From the NCBI RefSeq assembly GCF_009733735.1, contig NZ_WNJP01000012.1, forward strand, positions 1-35,679: a DNA stretch of 35,679 nt. The letters are read 5' to 3'. Below, piece by piece: positions 1 through 8,684 of this stretch. The stretch's first letter is position 1; every line of letters begins with the position of its first letter. A program made the position numbers and the translations under genes. The DNA comes from Sandarakinorhabdus oryzae. GTDB taxonomy: Bacteria > Pseudomonadota > Alphaproteobacteria > Sphingomonadales > Sphingomonadaceae. The notes beneath the pieces were generated by a model, which had not been told where the DNA came from, did not search any database, and saw only the letters and a program-made list of their open reading frames with translations.

Positions 1-1039
1 CGCCCCATTGCAAGCCGGTGGCCGGCGGCACTGGCAGGCTGGCGGCAGCAATCTGCGCCACGGCGGCCGGCGTGGCGGCGCCGATGGCCAAGCCGATCAG
101 CACGGCGCCGGCCGACACCAACGCCAATTGCCAGAGATAGACGGCGCGCACGGTGGCACTGTCAGCCCCCAGCACTTTCAGCGTGGCGATGGTGCGGGTG
201 CGGGCGCCAAGATAGGCCGAGACGCCGCCGGCAACGCCAACGCCGGCCACCACCAGGGCGGTGAGGCCGACCAGACTGAGGAACTGGCCGAGTTGGCTGA
301 TGAAATTGCGGGTGCCGGGCGCGCCGTTGCTGCGATCGCGCACACGCCCGCCGCCGTTGACGCCTGTGCCTGCCACCGCTTCCAGCGCGGCCCGCGCCGT
401 GTCCACCGACACGCCGGGCTTCAGCTTCACGCGCAGCTCGCTGGTGTAAAGACTGCCCGGCGCAATCAGATCGGCGCGGTCGAGATCGCGGCGGTCCACC
501 ACCAGGCCGGGGCCGAAGCCGAAGCCATCGCCCGCCCGGTCCGGCTCCTCGGCCAGCGTGCCGGCATAGGTGAGCGTGGCCTGGCCAAGCTGGAGCCGGT
601 CGCCGGGCTTCAGGCCCAGCTTGTCGGCCAGCGCCGGTTGCGCGGCGGCCATGCCGGGGCCGACCCGCCCGCCGTTTTCCAGCACGACGCGGCCATAGAG
701 CGGCCAGGTCGCATCGACGGCCTTTACCTCAGCGAGGACGGAGTCGCCGCCATCTGTGCGGCTGACCATCCCGCGCAGCTTCACCACCTCGCCCACTTGG
801 CCAAGCCCGGCGGCGGCGGCGCGTTGTTCAGCCGTGGGCATCCGGCCCGACAGGCGCAGCGCGACATCGCCGCCCATCAGAAACTGGCCGCGCTCCGCCA
901 GGCCGGCGTTGATGGCGCTCGACAGGCTGCCGACGCCGGCCAGCGCCGCCACGCCGAGCACCAGGCACACGGCGAGGATGCGCAGGCCCGCGAGGCCACC
1001 GCGCAATTCCCGCAACGCGAGGCGAAGGGGCAGGTTCAG
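1..1039 (-). CDS. ABC transporter permease, YbbP/FtsX-like family (C-terminus cut by window edge)
   Basis: Reading the minus strand from 1039 gives an uninterrupted protein of about 346 residues that leaves the window at base 1. It begins LNLPLRLALRELRGG, followed by a first membrane segment (about residues 18-35), a periplasmic domain of roughly 200 residues, and an FtsX-type membrane domain with the pattern GARTRTIATLKVLGA near residue 290. This order is typical of the large permease partner of YbbA-type ATPases, which are usually around 800 residues, so more than half is missing. No ATG, GTG or TTG lies at the expected start. The best position is a CTG at 1039-1037 overlapping the TGA of the upstream hydrolase gene; the first in-frame TTG is about nine codons further in. 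The ATPase gene lies one gene upstream in the same direction. The family is thought to move lipids or lipoproteins or peptides out of the inner membrane, but the substrate here is unknown. Confidence 0.85.
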   Translation of the reverse strand, partial: MNLPLRLALRELRGGLAGLRILAVCLVLGVAALAGVGSLSSAINAGLAERGQFLMGGDVALRLSGRMPTAEQRAAAAGLGQVGEVVKLRGMVSRTDGGDSVLAEVKAVDATWPLYGRVVLENGGRVGPGMAAAQPALADKLGLKPGDRLQLGQATLTYAGTLAEEPDRAGDGFGFGPGLVVDRRDLDRADLIAPGSLYTSELRVKLKPGVSVDTARAALEAVAGTGVNGGGRVRDRSNGAPGTRNFISQLGQFLSLVGLTALVVAGVGVAGGVSAYLGARTRTIATLKVLGADSATVRAVYLWQLALVSAGAVLIGLAIGAATPAAVAQIAAASLPVPPATGLQWG

Positions 1040-1734
1040 AGCACTTCTGCCAACAGGCCGGTCATCGCGGTCCAGCTGCGCTTGTCGGCAGCCGCGTTGT
1101 AGAGCGCGGTGCCGGGCGCATTGGCATGTTCGTTGGTGAAGCTGTGATAGGTGTGGCCATAGGCATGGATCTGCCAGTCGGCACCGGCCGCGGTCATTTC
1201 GGCGGCAAGCGCATGGTGATCCTGCGGCGGCGTATAGGGATCTTCCCAGCCGTGCAGCGCCATCACCTTGGCGGTGATCGGGCCGGCGGCGCCAATGCCG
1301 GGATTGTAGATGCCGTGGAAGCTGATGGCGGCCTTGATGCGCGGATCGGCGGCGCGGGCCACGTCGAGCGCGCACAGGCCGCCAAAGCAATAGCCGATGA
1401 TCGCCATGCGGTTTGAATCGACCTGCGACAGCCCGGCAGCGGCATCGACAGCGGCGAGCAGACGGCGGCGCAGCGCGGCGCGGTCAGCCACCCATGGGCC
1501 CATCAGCGCGCTGTTGTCCCCGGCCGGATCGCCGCGCCGGCCCTTGCCGTAAACGTCGATCGCCATGGCGGCATAACCAAGCGCGGCCAGCTTGTCGGCG
1601 ACTTTGTTGTCCCACAGCGTCTGCCCCACCCAGTTGGGGGCGATCAGCACGCAGGCAAAGGGGCCGTTGCCGGCGGGCAGCGCCAGATAGGCTTCCAGTT
1701 CGTCGGTGCCGTCGAAATAGCTGAAAACAGTCAT
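1036..1734 (-). CDS. Dienelactone hydrolase family protein
   Basis: This is a 232-residue alpha/beta hydrolase of the dienelactone hydrolase family, about the usual family length. The catalytic triad can be read directly: nucleophile Cys116 in GYCFGG, Asp165 in HGWEDPYTPP and His197 in GHTYHSF. It has no signal peptide, so it should act in the cytoplasm. Family members hydrolyse lactones or small esters; nothing here suggests an aromatic catabolic pathway, so the substrate is open. The gene starts 10 bases after the ybbA-like stop, with AGGGGAAG as ribosome binding site, and overlaps the permease start, so it appears to be translated as the middle gene of the ABC exporter operon. That position is unusual. 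Confidence 0.9.
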   Translation of the reverse strand: MTVFSYFDGTDELEAYLALPAGNGPFACVLIAPNWVGQTLWDNKVADKLAALGYAAMAIDVYGKGRRGDPAGDNSALMGPWVADRAALRRRLLAAVDAAAGLSQVDSNRMAIIGYCFGGLCALDVARAADPRIKAAISFHGIYNPGIGAAGPITAKVMALHGWEDPYTPPQDHHALAAEMTAAGADWQIHAYGHTYHSFTNEHANAPGTALYNAAADKRSWTAMTGLLAEVL

Positions 1735-1744
1735 GGTCTTCCCC

Positions 1745-2449
1745 TCATTCGGCCGCCTGGGCCAGGTTCATCCGGTCATCAACGATCAGGCCGTCGCGCA
1801 TGGTGATGATGCGGTCGCACAAGGGCGCGAGTTCGGCATCGTGGGTGATCAGCACCAGCGTTGCGCCGGTTTCGGCAAGGCGGCCGAACAGCAGATCGAT
1901 GATGGCAGCGCCAGTGGCGGCATCGAGATTGCCGGTCGGTTCATCGGCAAAGATCAGCGCCGGGCGGCCGACGAGCGCGCGGGCGATGGCGACGCGCTGC
2001 TGCTCCCCGCCCGAAAGTTGGGTGGGATAATGGTTGAGGCGATGGCCAAGGCCGACGGCTTCCAGTTCGGCGCGCGCCCGGGCCTGCACATCGGCGTCGC
2101 CGGCCAGTTCCAGCGGCACAGCGACATTTTCCAGCGCGGTCATCGTCGGGATCAGGTGGAAGGCCTGCAGCACGATGCCGATGCGGCCGCGGCGGGCACG
2201 GGCGAGACCATCCTCATCCATGCGGGTGAAATCGGCGCCGGCCACGGTCACCTGGCCACTGCTGGCGCGTTCCATGCCCGACAGCACGGCCATCGCCGAG
2301 GATTTGCCGGAGCCAGACGGCCCAAGGATGGCGAGGCGCTGGCCAGCCGGCACCTGCAGCGACACGCCGCGCAGCACATCGACTGCGGCATCGCCGCTGC
2401 CCAGCCGCAGGGTGACATCGCGGGCTTCAATGACCATATGGCTGTGCAT
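1745..2449 (-). CDS. ABC transporter ATP-binding protein, YbbA/LolD-like
   Basis: This is the ATPase of an MacB/LolD/YbbA-type ABC exporter. Numbered from an upstream in-frame TTG at 2464, Walker A is GPSGSGKS at 48-55, the Q-loop glutamine is at 100, the signature LSGGEQQR is at 150-157, Walker B IFADEP is at 171-176 and the switch histidine is His208. I place the start at the ATG at 2449 because a GGGA element precedes it at suitable spacing; ATG 2437 is also possible. The gene is divergent from tesA with only about 26 bases between start codons. A ybbA homologue next to tesA is a common arrangement in proteobacteria. The cognate permease is two genes downstream. Confidence 0.92.
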   Translation of the reverse strand: MHSHMVIEARDVTLRLGSGDAAVDVLRGVSLQVPAGQRLAILGPSGSGKSSAMAVLSGMERASSGQVTVAGADFTRMDEDGLARARRGRIGIVLQAFHLIPTMTALENVAVPLELAGDADVQARARAELEAVGLGHRLNHYPTQLSGGEQQRVAIARALVGRPALIFADEPTGNLDAATGAAIIDLLFGRLAETGATLVLITHDAELAPLCDRIITMRDGLIVDDRMNLAQAAE

Positions 2450-2462
2450 CCGAGTCCCGCCC

Positions 2463-2468
2463 AAGGAG
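2463..2468 (+). promoter_or_regulatory. Shine-Dalgarno AAGGAG fixing the TTG start of tesA
   Basis: AAGGAG lies seven bases before the TTG at 2476. No ATG occurs in frame until codon 13, inside the signal peptide, so this strong site supports a TTG start. Confidence 0.75.
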
Positions 2469-2475
2469 TTGAGTC

Positions 2476-3126
2476 TTGCCCGAATTAGGCATTCGCCGGT
2501 CGCTTTACCAGATGGCGCTGATGATTGGCGCGCTGTTCATGTCGCAGGCGGCAATCGCGCGGCCGCTGGTCGTGCTGGCCTATGGTGACAGCCTGACCGC
2601 CGGCTACCAGTTGCCGCCCGGCCAAGGCTTTGCGCCGCAGCTGGAAAAGGCGCTGCGGGCGAAAGGCCGCGAGGTGACCGTGGTGGGCGCCGGCGTGTCG
2701 GGCGACACCAGCACGCAGGGCCGCGCGAGGCTGAACTGGGTGCTGGCCGGCATGAAGCAGAAGCCCGACCTGGTGGTGCTGGAACTGGGTGCCAACGACA
2801 TGCTGCGCGGCCAGAGTCCGAAGACGGCGAAGGACAATCTCGATGCGATGGTGAAGGCGTTCAAGGCGAAGGGCGCCCGCGTGCTGCTTGCCGGCATGCG
2901 CGCCAACCCGACGCTCGGCAAGGCCTATGTGACGCAGTTCGAGGCGATGTTCCCGGCGGTGGCCAAGGCCAATGGCGTGGCGCTCTATCCCTTCTTCCTG
3001 GATGGCGTCGCTGCCCAGCCCGGCCTGCAACTTGCCGATGGCATGCACCCCAATCCCAGAGGCGTTGCCGTGATGGTGAAGCGCATCCTGCCGGCGGTGG
3101 AGAAGGAACTTGCACAGGTGAAGTGA
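2476..3126 (+). CDS. tesA: Arylesterase / lysophospholipase TesA (SGNH hydrolase)
   Basis: This is a 216-residue GDSL-type esterase. Residues 1-28 look like a signal peptide with a hydrophobic stretch around 13-25 and probable cleavage after AIA, so the enzyme should be periplasmic. All SGNH blocks are present: the nucleophile Ser39 in YGDSLTAG, Gly in GAGVSGDT (71-78), Asn107 in GAND, and Asp188/His191 in DGMH. Family members hydrolyse thioesters, aryl esters and lysophospholipids. Translation begins at TTG 2476, supported by AAGGAG seven bases upstream. It is divergent from the YbbA-like ATPase and 13 bases ahead of thpR. Confidence 0.93.
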   Translation: MPELGIRRSLYQMALMIGALFMSQAAIARPLVVLAYGDSLTAGYQLPPGQGFAPQLEKALRAKGREVTVVGAGVSGDTSTQGRARLNWVLAGMKQKPDLVVLELGANDMLRGQSPKTAKDNLDAMVKAFKAKGARVLLAGMRANPTLGKAYVTQFEAMFPAVAKANGVALYPFFLDGVAAQPGLQLADGMHPNPRGVAVMVKRILPAVEKELAQVK

Positions 3127-3139
3127 TGCGGCTGCCAGA

Positions 3140-3694
3140 ATGAGACTTTTTGTCGGCCTCGATCTGCCCGACAGCATCAAGACCGCGCTGCTGGCCAGCA
3201 TGGGCGGCGTTGCCAATGCGCGCTGGCAGACGGCGGCGCAGCTGCACCTCACCCTGCGCTTCATTGGCGAGGTCGATCGCCACCAGGCGGCCGACATCGC
3301 CGCCGCGCTGGGCCGGGTGAACATCCGGCCATTCGCGGCCGAACTTGGCGAGCCTGGCCTGTTTGACCATCGCGGCCGCATCGACGCGCTGTGGGTGGGC
3401 GTGCGCCCGGCCGAGGCGCTGGCTGGGCTGGCCAAATCCGTCAATGCAGCGCTGACCAGCATTGGTCTGCCACCCGAAAGCCGCGCCTTCCTGCCCCACA
3501 TCACCGTGGCGCGCGGCCGCAGCATGATCGGCGCGACCGGCTGGCCGCAGTCGCCGATCCCCCGCCTCAGCTGGCCGGTGGACGGCTTTGCCCTGTTCGA
3601 AAGCCGAATGGGCAAGAATGGCAGCGACTATGCCGTGCTCGCCACCTGGCCACCAATAGTCGGCAACCACGCCAATCCGGACACAGCGCGTTAA
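3140..3694 (+). CDS. thpR: RNA 2',3'-cyclic phosphodiesterase (2'-5' RNA ligase family)
   Basis: This is a 184-residue member of the 2H phosphoesterase superfamily, close to the usual family length. The two defining HxTx motifs are His36-Leu-Thr38 (HLTL) and His120-Ile-Thr122 (HITV); together they form the active site that opens 2',3'-cyclic phosphates on RNA ends and can ligate 2'-5' bonds in vitro. The N-terminus MRLFVGLDLP is typical. No signal peptide is present, so it is cytoplasmic. It follows tesA by 13 bases and probably shares its transcript. The true in vivo substrate of this family is not settled. Confidence 0.92.
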   Translation: MRLFVGLDLPDSIKTALLASMGGVANARWQTAAQLHLTLRFIGEVDRHQAADIAAALGRVNIRPFAAELGEPGLFDHRGRIDALWVGVRPAEALAGLAKSVNAALTSIGLPPESRAFLPHITVARGRSMIGATGWPQSPIPRLSWPVDGFALFESRMGKNGSDYAVLATWPPIVGNHANPDTAR

Positions 3695-3790
3695 CATTTA
3701 ATTAGCTTTCTCTACAGCCGCACCTGTGTTAGCCAATCATCAACCTTGTGTTCAGCAAGGCTGGATTGTGCTTTTTCTACGGGGGTTGTG

Positions 3791-4543
3791 ATGTCGCTTC
3801 GTCTTGTTCTGGCTGGGGCCCTTGTGCTTGCCGGCTCCGCTGCCAACGCTGCGGTCGTGGTCACCGCGGAAGCGCCGGGTGTCCAGAATTCCACCGCCGG
3901 CTTCTCCGCCATCGGGGTTGAAACCTTTGATTCGCGCGCCACCGGCGCCGGCCAGACCTTTGGCACGACCTTTGGCGGGTCGGCCTTCACCGGCACCTAC
4001 ACCAACGTGCAGGTTGATGCTGCCAATCAATATGGCGGCGCCGGCGGCAACACCAATCATGCCGTCACCTTCAGTGGCACCGGCTACACGCTCGACATCG
4101 CCACCAACCTGGCCGGCGGCGTGACCTATTTCGGCTTCTGGCTGTCGGCGCTTGATGGACAGAACCAGCTGAAATTCTTCAAGGGCGCCACGGAAGTGTT
4201 CAGCTTCAGCGCCAGCGATGCGCTGGCCTTCATCAACAGCCGGCCCAATGCCAGCGCCTATTATTGCAACCCCAACCCGGGTCGCACCACGCAGAACTGC
4301 GGGGAGCCTTATGCCTTCCTGAATTTCTTCGGCACCAACGGGACGAGCTTTGACCGGATCCAGTTCTTCCAGGATCCCGTGGCCGGTGGTTATGAGAGCG
4401 ACAACCACAGTGTCGGCCAGTGGACCAGCATCACCGGCGATCCGCTCGGTGGCGTGCCGGAACCGTCGAGCTGGGCGATGCTGATCGCCGGCTTCGGCCT
4501 GGTTGGCGCGTCCATGCGCCGGCGCCGGCCTGCGATGGCCTGA
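3791..4543 (+). CDS. PEPxxWA-CTERM sorting domain protein
   Basis: This is a 250-residue exported protein. It has a signal peptide (MSLRLVLAGALVLAGSAANA, cleavage near residue 20), a beta-rich Gly/Thr/Asn-rich middle region, and a C-terminal sorting signal: PEPSSWA at 223-229, a hydrophobic segment LIAGFGLVGA, and a basic RRRR end. Such tails are processed by exosortase and are linked to exopolysaccharide and cell-surface display. The start ATG at 3791 is chosen because the signal peptide begins there, with GGGG a few bases upstream; an ATG at 3746 would add 15 non-signal residues. Two cysteines at 159 and 170 could form a disulfide. The middle domain is not recognised. No exosortase gene is in the window. 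Confidence 0.9.
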   Translation: MSLRLVLAGALVLAGSAANAAVVVTAEAPGVQNSTAGFSAIGVETFDSRATGAGQTFGTTFGGSAFTGTYTNVQVDAANQYGGAGGNTNHAVTFSGTGYTLDIATNLAGGVTYFGFWLSALDGQNQLKFFKGATEVFSFSASDALAFINSRPNASAYYCNPNPGRTTQNCGEPYAFLNFFGTNGTSFDRIQFFQDPVAGGYESDNHSVGQWTSITGDPLGGVPEPSSWAMLIAGFGLVGASMRRRRPAMA

Positions 4544-4561
4544 GCGTCGACCTCAGCGCAA

Positions 4562-4597
4562 AAAAGGGGCCGGCGGAACCATCCGCCGGCCCCTTTT
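4562..4597. terminator. Bidirectional intrinsic terminator
   Basis: A perfect 16-base-pair inverted repeat (arms 4562-4577 and 4582-4597, loop ACCA) has AAAA at one end and TTTT at the other, so it can end transcription of the PEP-CTERM gene on the plus strand and of the gcv operon on the minus strand. It lies 18 bases after one stop and 12 bases after the other. Confidence 0.93.
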
Positions 4598-4609
4598 GCT
4601 TTGGGGACT

Positions 4610-6163
4610 TCAGGCGGCTTCGTCCTTGTAACCCAGCACTGGCCGCCTCGCGGCCAGCGTCTCGTCGAGCCGGCGGCGCGGCGCGAAGTGCGGGGCGGCG
4701 CGCCAGGCATCGGGATCGGCCAGCATCTGCGTTGCGACATGGCGCATTGCGCCGATCAGCTGATCGAGATTGGCCTTGCTCTCGGTCTCGGTGGGTTCGA
4801 CCAGCATGGCGCCGTGGACGACGAGCGGGAAATACATCGTCATCGGGTGGAAGCCCTCGTCGATCAGCGCCTTGGCCAGATCGAGCGTGGTGAGGCCGGT
4901 ACCGTCGAGGAAATCATCCGAGAACAGGGCCTCGTGCATGCACGGGCCGCTGTCCGCGAACGGCGCGGTGTAGAGGTCCTTCAGGCTGGCCAGCACATAA
5001 TTGGCGTTGAGCACGGCGTCTTCGGCCACCTGGCGCAGGCCATCGGCGCCATGGCTCATCATGTAGGCAAGCGCGCGCACGAACATGCCCATCTGGCCGT
5101 GGAAGGCGACCATGCGGCCGAAGCTGTCGGCGGCGTGGGTGGCGGCGGTGTCTTCCTCAACCAGTTCCAGGCCATTGGCGGTCTTGCGCACGAACGGGAT
5201 CGGAGCGAACGGCGCCAGCGCGGCCGACAGCACCACCGGGCCGGAGCCGGGGCCGCCGCCGCCGTGGGGCGTCGAGAACGTCTTGTGCAAATTGATGTGC
5301 ATGGCATCGACGCCGAGATCGCCGGGGCGCACGCGGCCGACGATGGCGTTGAAATTGGCACCATCACAATAGACATAGCCGCCGGCGGCGTGGACGGCAT
5401 CGGCGATGGTCTTCAGGTCCGGCTCGAACAGGCCGCAGGTGTTGGGGTTGGTGATCATCACCGCCGCCACGTCCGGGCCCAGCCGGGCCAGCAGCGCATC
5501 CAGGTCAACGCGGCCGCGGGCGTTGGCGGGGATATTCTCCACGGTGAAGCCGCAGAAGGCGGCCGTCGCGGGGTTGGTGCCGTGGGCCGATTCCGGCACC
5601 AGCACGACGCGGCGTTCATCGCCGCGCGCATCCAGCGCAGCGCGGATCGCCAGCATGCCGCACAATTCGCCGTGGGCGCCGGCCTTGGGGCTCATGGCAA
5701 CCGCCGGCATGCCGGTCAGCTTCATCAGCCAATCGGCCAGCACGTCGATCAGTTCCAGCGCGCCCTGCACGGTGGATTGCGGCTGCAGCGGGTGGATGTC
5801 GGCAAAGCCGGGCAGCCGCGCCATCTTTTCATTGAGGCGCGGGTTGTGCTTCATCGTGCACGAGCCCAGCGGGAAGATGCCAAGATCGATGGCATAATTC
5901 TGTCGCGAAAGGCGGGTGTAGTGGCGGACGGCTTCCGGTTCGGAGAAGCCCGGCAGGCCGATGACGCCGTCGCGTGCCAGGCCGCCGAGGCGATCCGGAA
6001 CCGGCGGAACGGGGGGCAAGTCAACGCCCGAGGTGTCGAGCGAGCCGCGCTCGAACAGCAATGGCTCTTCCAGCATCAGCGCCCGATTGCCGGTGAAGGT
6101 TTCGGCAACGGCACCGGTGCCCGCCACCAGCCGCGTCGGGCGGCCCACATCGTTCATCGCCAT
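4610..6163 (-). CDS. gcvPB: Glycine dehydrogenase (decarboxylating) subunit 2
   Basis: This is a 517-residue second half of the split P-protein of the glycine cleavage system. The pyridoxal-phosphate lysine is Lys294 in NLHKTFSTPHGGGGPG, with the glycine-rich loop directly after. With GcvPA it decarboxylates glycine and passes the aminomethyl group to lipoyl-GcvH. The start ATG overlaps the gcvPA stop by one base (TAATG), implying coupled translation and 1:1 production. It is the last gene of the operon, followed by the shared terminator. The two-gene form of GcvP is common in many alphaproteobacteria and Gram-positives, in contrast to the single-chain E. coli enzyme. Confidence 0.97.
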   Translation of the reverse strand: MAMNDVGRPTRLVAGTGAVAETFTGNRALMLEEPLLFERGSLDTSGVDLPPVPPVPDRLGGLARDGVIGLPGFSEPEAVRHYTRLSRQNYAIDLGIFPLGSCTMKHNPRLNEKMARLPGFADIHPLQPQSTVQGALELIDVLADWLMKLTGMPAVAMSPKAGAHGELCGMLAIRAALDARGDERRVVLVPESAHGTNPATAAFCGFTVENIPANARGRVDLDALLARLGPDVAAVMITNPNTCGLFEPDLKTIADAVHAAGGYVYCDGANFNAIVGRVRPGDLGVDAMHINLHKTFSTPHGGGGPGSGPVVLSAALAPFAPIPFVRKTANGLELVEEDTAATHAADSFGRMVAFHGQMGMFVRALAYMMSHGADGLRQVAEDAVLNANYVLASLKDLYTAPFADSGPCMHEALFSDDFLDGTGLTTLDLAKALIDEGFHPMTMYFPLVVHGAMLVEPTETESKANLDQLIGAMRHVATQMLADPDAWRAAPHFAPRRRLDETLAARRPVLGYKDEAA

Positions 6164-7530
6164 TACGCCATCACCTCATCAAGCGCGTCCTCAAACGCGT
6201 CAAAATCCTCGTCGGTCGCGGTTTCGGTCACCGCGACGATCAGGCCGTTCTGCAGGGCCTTCTCGCCCGGCCACAGCCGGCCCAGCGAGACGCCGCCGAG
6301 CACGCCCTTTTCGGCGAGCTTGCGCACCACCGGCCGGGCTTCACGGCCCAGATCCAGGGTGAACTCGTTGAAGAACGGCCCGTTCAGCAGCGTCACGCCC
6401 GGCACCCGGCCCAACCGCTCCGCCAGTTGCACGGCGCGGGCGTGGTTGAGGGCGGCCAAATGGCGAAGGCCCTTCTCGCCGAGCAGGGACAGGTGCGCCG
6501 AGAAGGCCAGCGCGATCAGCCCGCTATTGGTGCAGATGTTGCTGGTCGCCTTCTCGCGGCGGATATGCTGTTCGCGGGTGGAGAGCGTCAGCACGAAGCC
6601 GCGCTTGCCGCTGGCGTCCACCGTCTCGCCGCACAGCCGCCCCGGCATCTGGCGGACATGCTTTTCACGGCAGGCGAACAGGCCGAGATAGGGCCCGCCG
6701 AACAGCAGGCCGGCGCCCAGCGACTGGCCTTCGCCCACAACGATATCGGCGCCCATCTCGCCCGGCGACTTCATCACGCCCAACGAGACAATCTCGGTGA
6801 CCACCACGATCAGCAGCGCGCCGGCCTTGTGGCAGGCGTCGGCGAGCGGAGTCAGGTCGGCGATGTGGCCGAAGAGATTGGGGTTCTGCACGACAACGCA
6901 GCTGGTTTCGGCGTCGATCTGCGCAATCAGGCTGGCCAGGTCATCGCCGGGGGCGCCCCTGGTGAAGCTTGGAGTGCCGGCCTCCACCACATCTCCGGTG
7001 AAACGGGTCAGCGTCTTCAGCACCGATGTGTAGTGCGGGTGGACGCCGGCCGACACGATGCACTTGGGCCGCCGTGTGATGCGCCGCGCCATGAACACCG
7101 CTTCGGTCATCGCGGTGGAACCGTCGTACATCGAGGCGTTGGCCACCTCCATGCCGGTCAGGCGGGCAACCTGGGTCTGGAACTCGAACAGCACCTGCAG
7201 CGTGCCCTGGGCGATTTCCGGCTGATAGGGGGTGTAGGCGGTGAGGAACTCGCCGCGCTGGATCACCATGTCCACGCTGGCCGGCACATGATGCTTGTAG
7301 GCACCGCAGCCGACGAAGAACGGTGTGGTGCTGGCGGTGAGATTCTTGCCCGCCATCTTCACCAGCGCGCGTTCCACCGCCATTTCGCTGGCGTGATTGG
7401 GCAGGCCGGCAATCGGGCCGTCGAGCACGGCCTCGGCCGGCACATCGGCGAACAGCGCATCGATATCAGCCGCGCCGATGGTGGCCAGCATGGCTGACCG
7501 GTCAGCGTCGGAAAGGGGCAGGTAGCGCAA
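6163..7530 (-). CDS. gcvPA: Glycine dehydrogenase (decarboxylating) subunit 1
   Basis: This is the first half of the split P-protein, 455 residues from the start chosen here, matching the usual length. It starts [14 protein letters not shown] and contains the typical segments [14 protein letters not shown] and [14 protein letters not shown] choose a TTG start at 7530: it lies six bases after the stop of the methyltransferase gene and is preceded by GGAG eight bases upstream. An ATG at 7587 would add 19 residues unlike the family and run back into the methyltransferase. It forms the heterotetrameric P-protein with GcvPB. Confidence 0.95.
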   Translation of the reverse strand: MRYLPLSDADRSAMLATIGAADIDALFADVPAEAVLDGPIAGLPNHASEMAVERALVKMAGKNLTASTTPFFVGCGAYKHHVPASVDMVIQRGEFLTAYTPYQPEIAQGTLQVLFEFQTQVARLTGMEVANASMYDGSTAMTEAVFMARRITRRPKCIVSAGVHPHYTSVLKTLTRFTGDVVEAGTPSFTRGAPGDDLASLIAQIDAETSCVVVQNPNLFGHIADLTPLADACHKAGALLIVVVTEIVSLGVMKSPGEMGADIVVGEGQSLGAGLLFGGPYLGLFACREKHVRQMPGRLCGETVDASGKRGFVLTLSTREQHIRREKATSNICTNSGLIALAFSAHLSLLGEKGLRHLAALNHARAVQLAERLGRVPGVTLLNGPFFNEFTLDLGREARPVVRKLAEKGVLGGVSLGRLWPGEKALQNGLIVAVTETATDEDFDAFEDALDEVMA

Positions 7531-7535
7531 GAGGC

Positions 7536-8300
7536 TTACTCCGGCTGGTGAGCGGAAAAACGAATGCGGACATAATCGGCCGTCCACTTGCCATCGGCGG
7601 CCTGCAGGGCCGGTGCGAGCAGGGCGACGGTTTCGGCGATGATCTGGTCCTTCAGCGCGTCGGGCACGCCGGCGGCATCGATGAAGCCGCCGCGGAAGGT
7701 TTCAAGCCAGCCGGCCATGCCGCTTTCCGGCAGCGGCGTTGGCCGCGGGATGATGACGCAACTCTCCACCACAAAGCCGGCGCCTTCGAGAACGGCGCGG
7801 AAGGCCTCGGCAGTCGGGTAGTAGCTCGTCTCGCTGCCGGCCGGCGGGAAGCCGTGGCGAGCGAGCACGGCAATCAGTGCAGTGCGGATGGCTGCGATAT
7901 TGGCATGGCCGCCGAACTCGCCGACATAGCGGCCGCCGGGCTTGAGGGCGCGCTTGACGCCGGCGGTCACCACCTCCGGCTGGCCCACCCAGTGCAGGGC
8001 GGCATTGGTGAACACCGCATCAAATTCGCTATCGAAATCCAGCGCGCGCGCGTCGCCGATCCGCGCATTGATGCCCTTGGCCTGCGCTGCGGCCACCATC
8101 GCTGGATCGGCATCGACGCCGACCACGCTGCAACCGGCGTCGATCAGCTTGCGCGTCAGCACGCCATCGCCGCAGCCGAGATCAAGGATATGCTCCCCGG
8201 CCTTCGGGGCCAGCAGGTCGAGCACCGGCGCCCCCAGCGCCGGCACGAAGGCCGCGTTGCTGGCATAGAGGGACGGATCCCAGCGGTGGATCGAGGTCAT
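7536..8300 (-). CDS. Class I SAM-dependent methyltransferase (trans-aconitate methyltransferase-like)
   Basis: This is a 254-residue Rossmann-fold methyltransferase. Motif I is ILDLGCGDG at 38-46, the acidic ribose-binding end of strand 2 is GVDADP around 61-66, and FTNAALHWV near 97-105 resembles the post-II region of trans-aconitate methyltransferase-like proteins. Its ATG follows the gcvH TAA with no gap, and its stop lies six bases before the gcvPA start, so it is embedded in the glycine cleavage operon and under the riboswitch. The substrate is unknown. A role tied to one-carbon or SAM balance is an inference from position only. Confidence 0.88.
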   Translation of the reverse strand: MTSIHRWDPSLYASNAAFVPALGAPVLDLLAPKAGEHILDLGCGDGVLTRKLIDAGCSVVGVDADPAMVAAAQAKGINARIGDARALDFDSEFDAVFTNAALHWVGQPEVVTAGVKRALKPGGRYVGEFGGHANIAAIRTALIAVLARHGFPPAGSETSYYPTAEAFRAVLEGAGFVVESCVIIPRPTPLPESGMAGWLETFRGGFIDAAGVPDALKDQIIAETVALLAPALQAADGKWTADYVRIRFSAHQPE

Positions 8301-8684
8301 TTACAGGCTGGCGACGAAGGCGTCGTAGGCGGCCTTGTCCATCAGCCCGTCCAGTTCCGAAGCGTCGGAGAGGGTAAGCTTGAAGAACCAGCCATCGCCT
8401 TCCGGCGCACTGTTGACCAGGCTCGGATCGTCGGCCAACGCCGGATTGCTTTCGGTGACGGTGCCCGACACCGGGGCATAGACATCAGACGCGGCCTTCA
8501 CCGATTCGACCACGGCGGCTTCTCCGCCCTTGGTGACGGCACGACCGGCGTCAGGCAGATCGACGAACACCACGTCGCCCAGCTGGCCTTGCGCATAATC
8601 AGTAATGCCCACGGTCGCTTCAGCACCGGATCCCTTGGCGGCAACATCGATCCATTCATGATCCTGGGTGTAAAGACGGCTCAT
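8301..8684 (-). CDS. gcvH: Glycine cleavage system H protein
   Basis: This is a 127-residue lipoyl carrier protein of normal length. The lipoylated lysine is Lys63 in [17 protein letters not shown], the conserved site. It shuttles the aminomethyl group between the P-protein and GcvT and is then reoxidised by lipoamide dehydrogenase, which is not in this window. The gene overlaps the end of gcvT by four bases (ATGA) and abuts the methyltransferase gene, so the operon is read as one coupled unit. Confidence 0.97.
   Translation of the reverse strand: MSRLYTQDHEWIDVAAKGSGAEATVGITDYAQGQLGDVVFVDLPDAGRAVTKGGEAAVVESVKAASDVYAPVSGTVTESNPALADDPSLVNSAPEGDGWFFKLTLSDASELDGLMDKAAYDAFVASL

Noticed and set aside
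4601-6691. A 696-codon open frame on the plus strand opposite gcvPB and gcvPA
   Set aside because: It lies entirely antisense to well-recognised enzymes, its protein is rich in His, Gly, Arg and Ala without domains, as expected from the GC-rich third positions of the opposite genes.
7531-7587. Longer gcvPA from ATG 7587
   Set aside because: The extra 19 residues are unlike GcvPA and would lie within the methyltransferase coding sequence.
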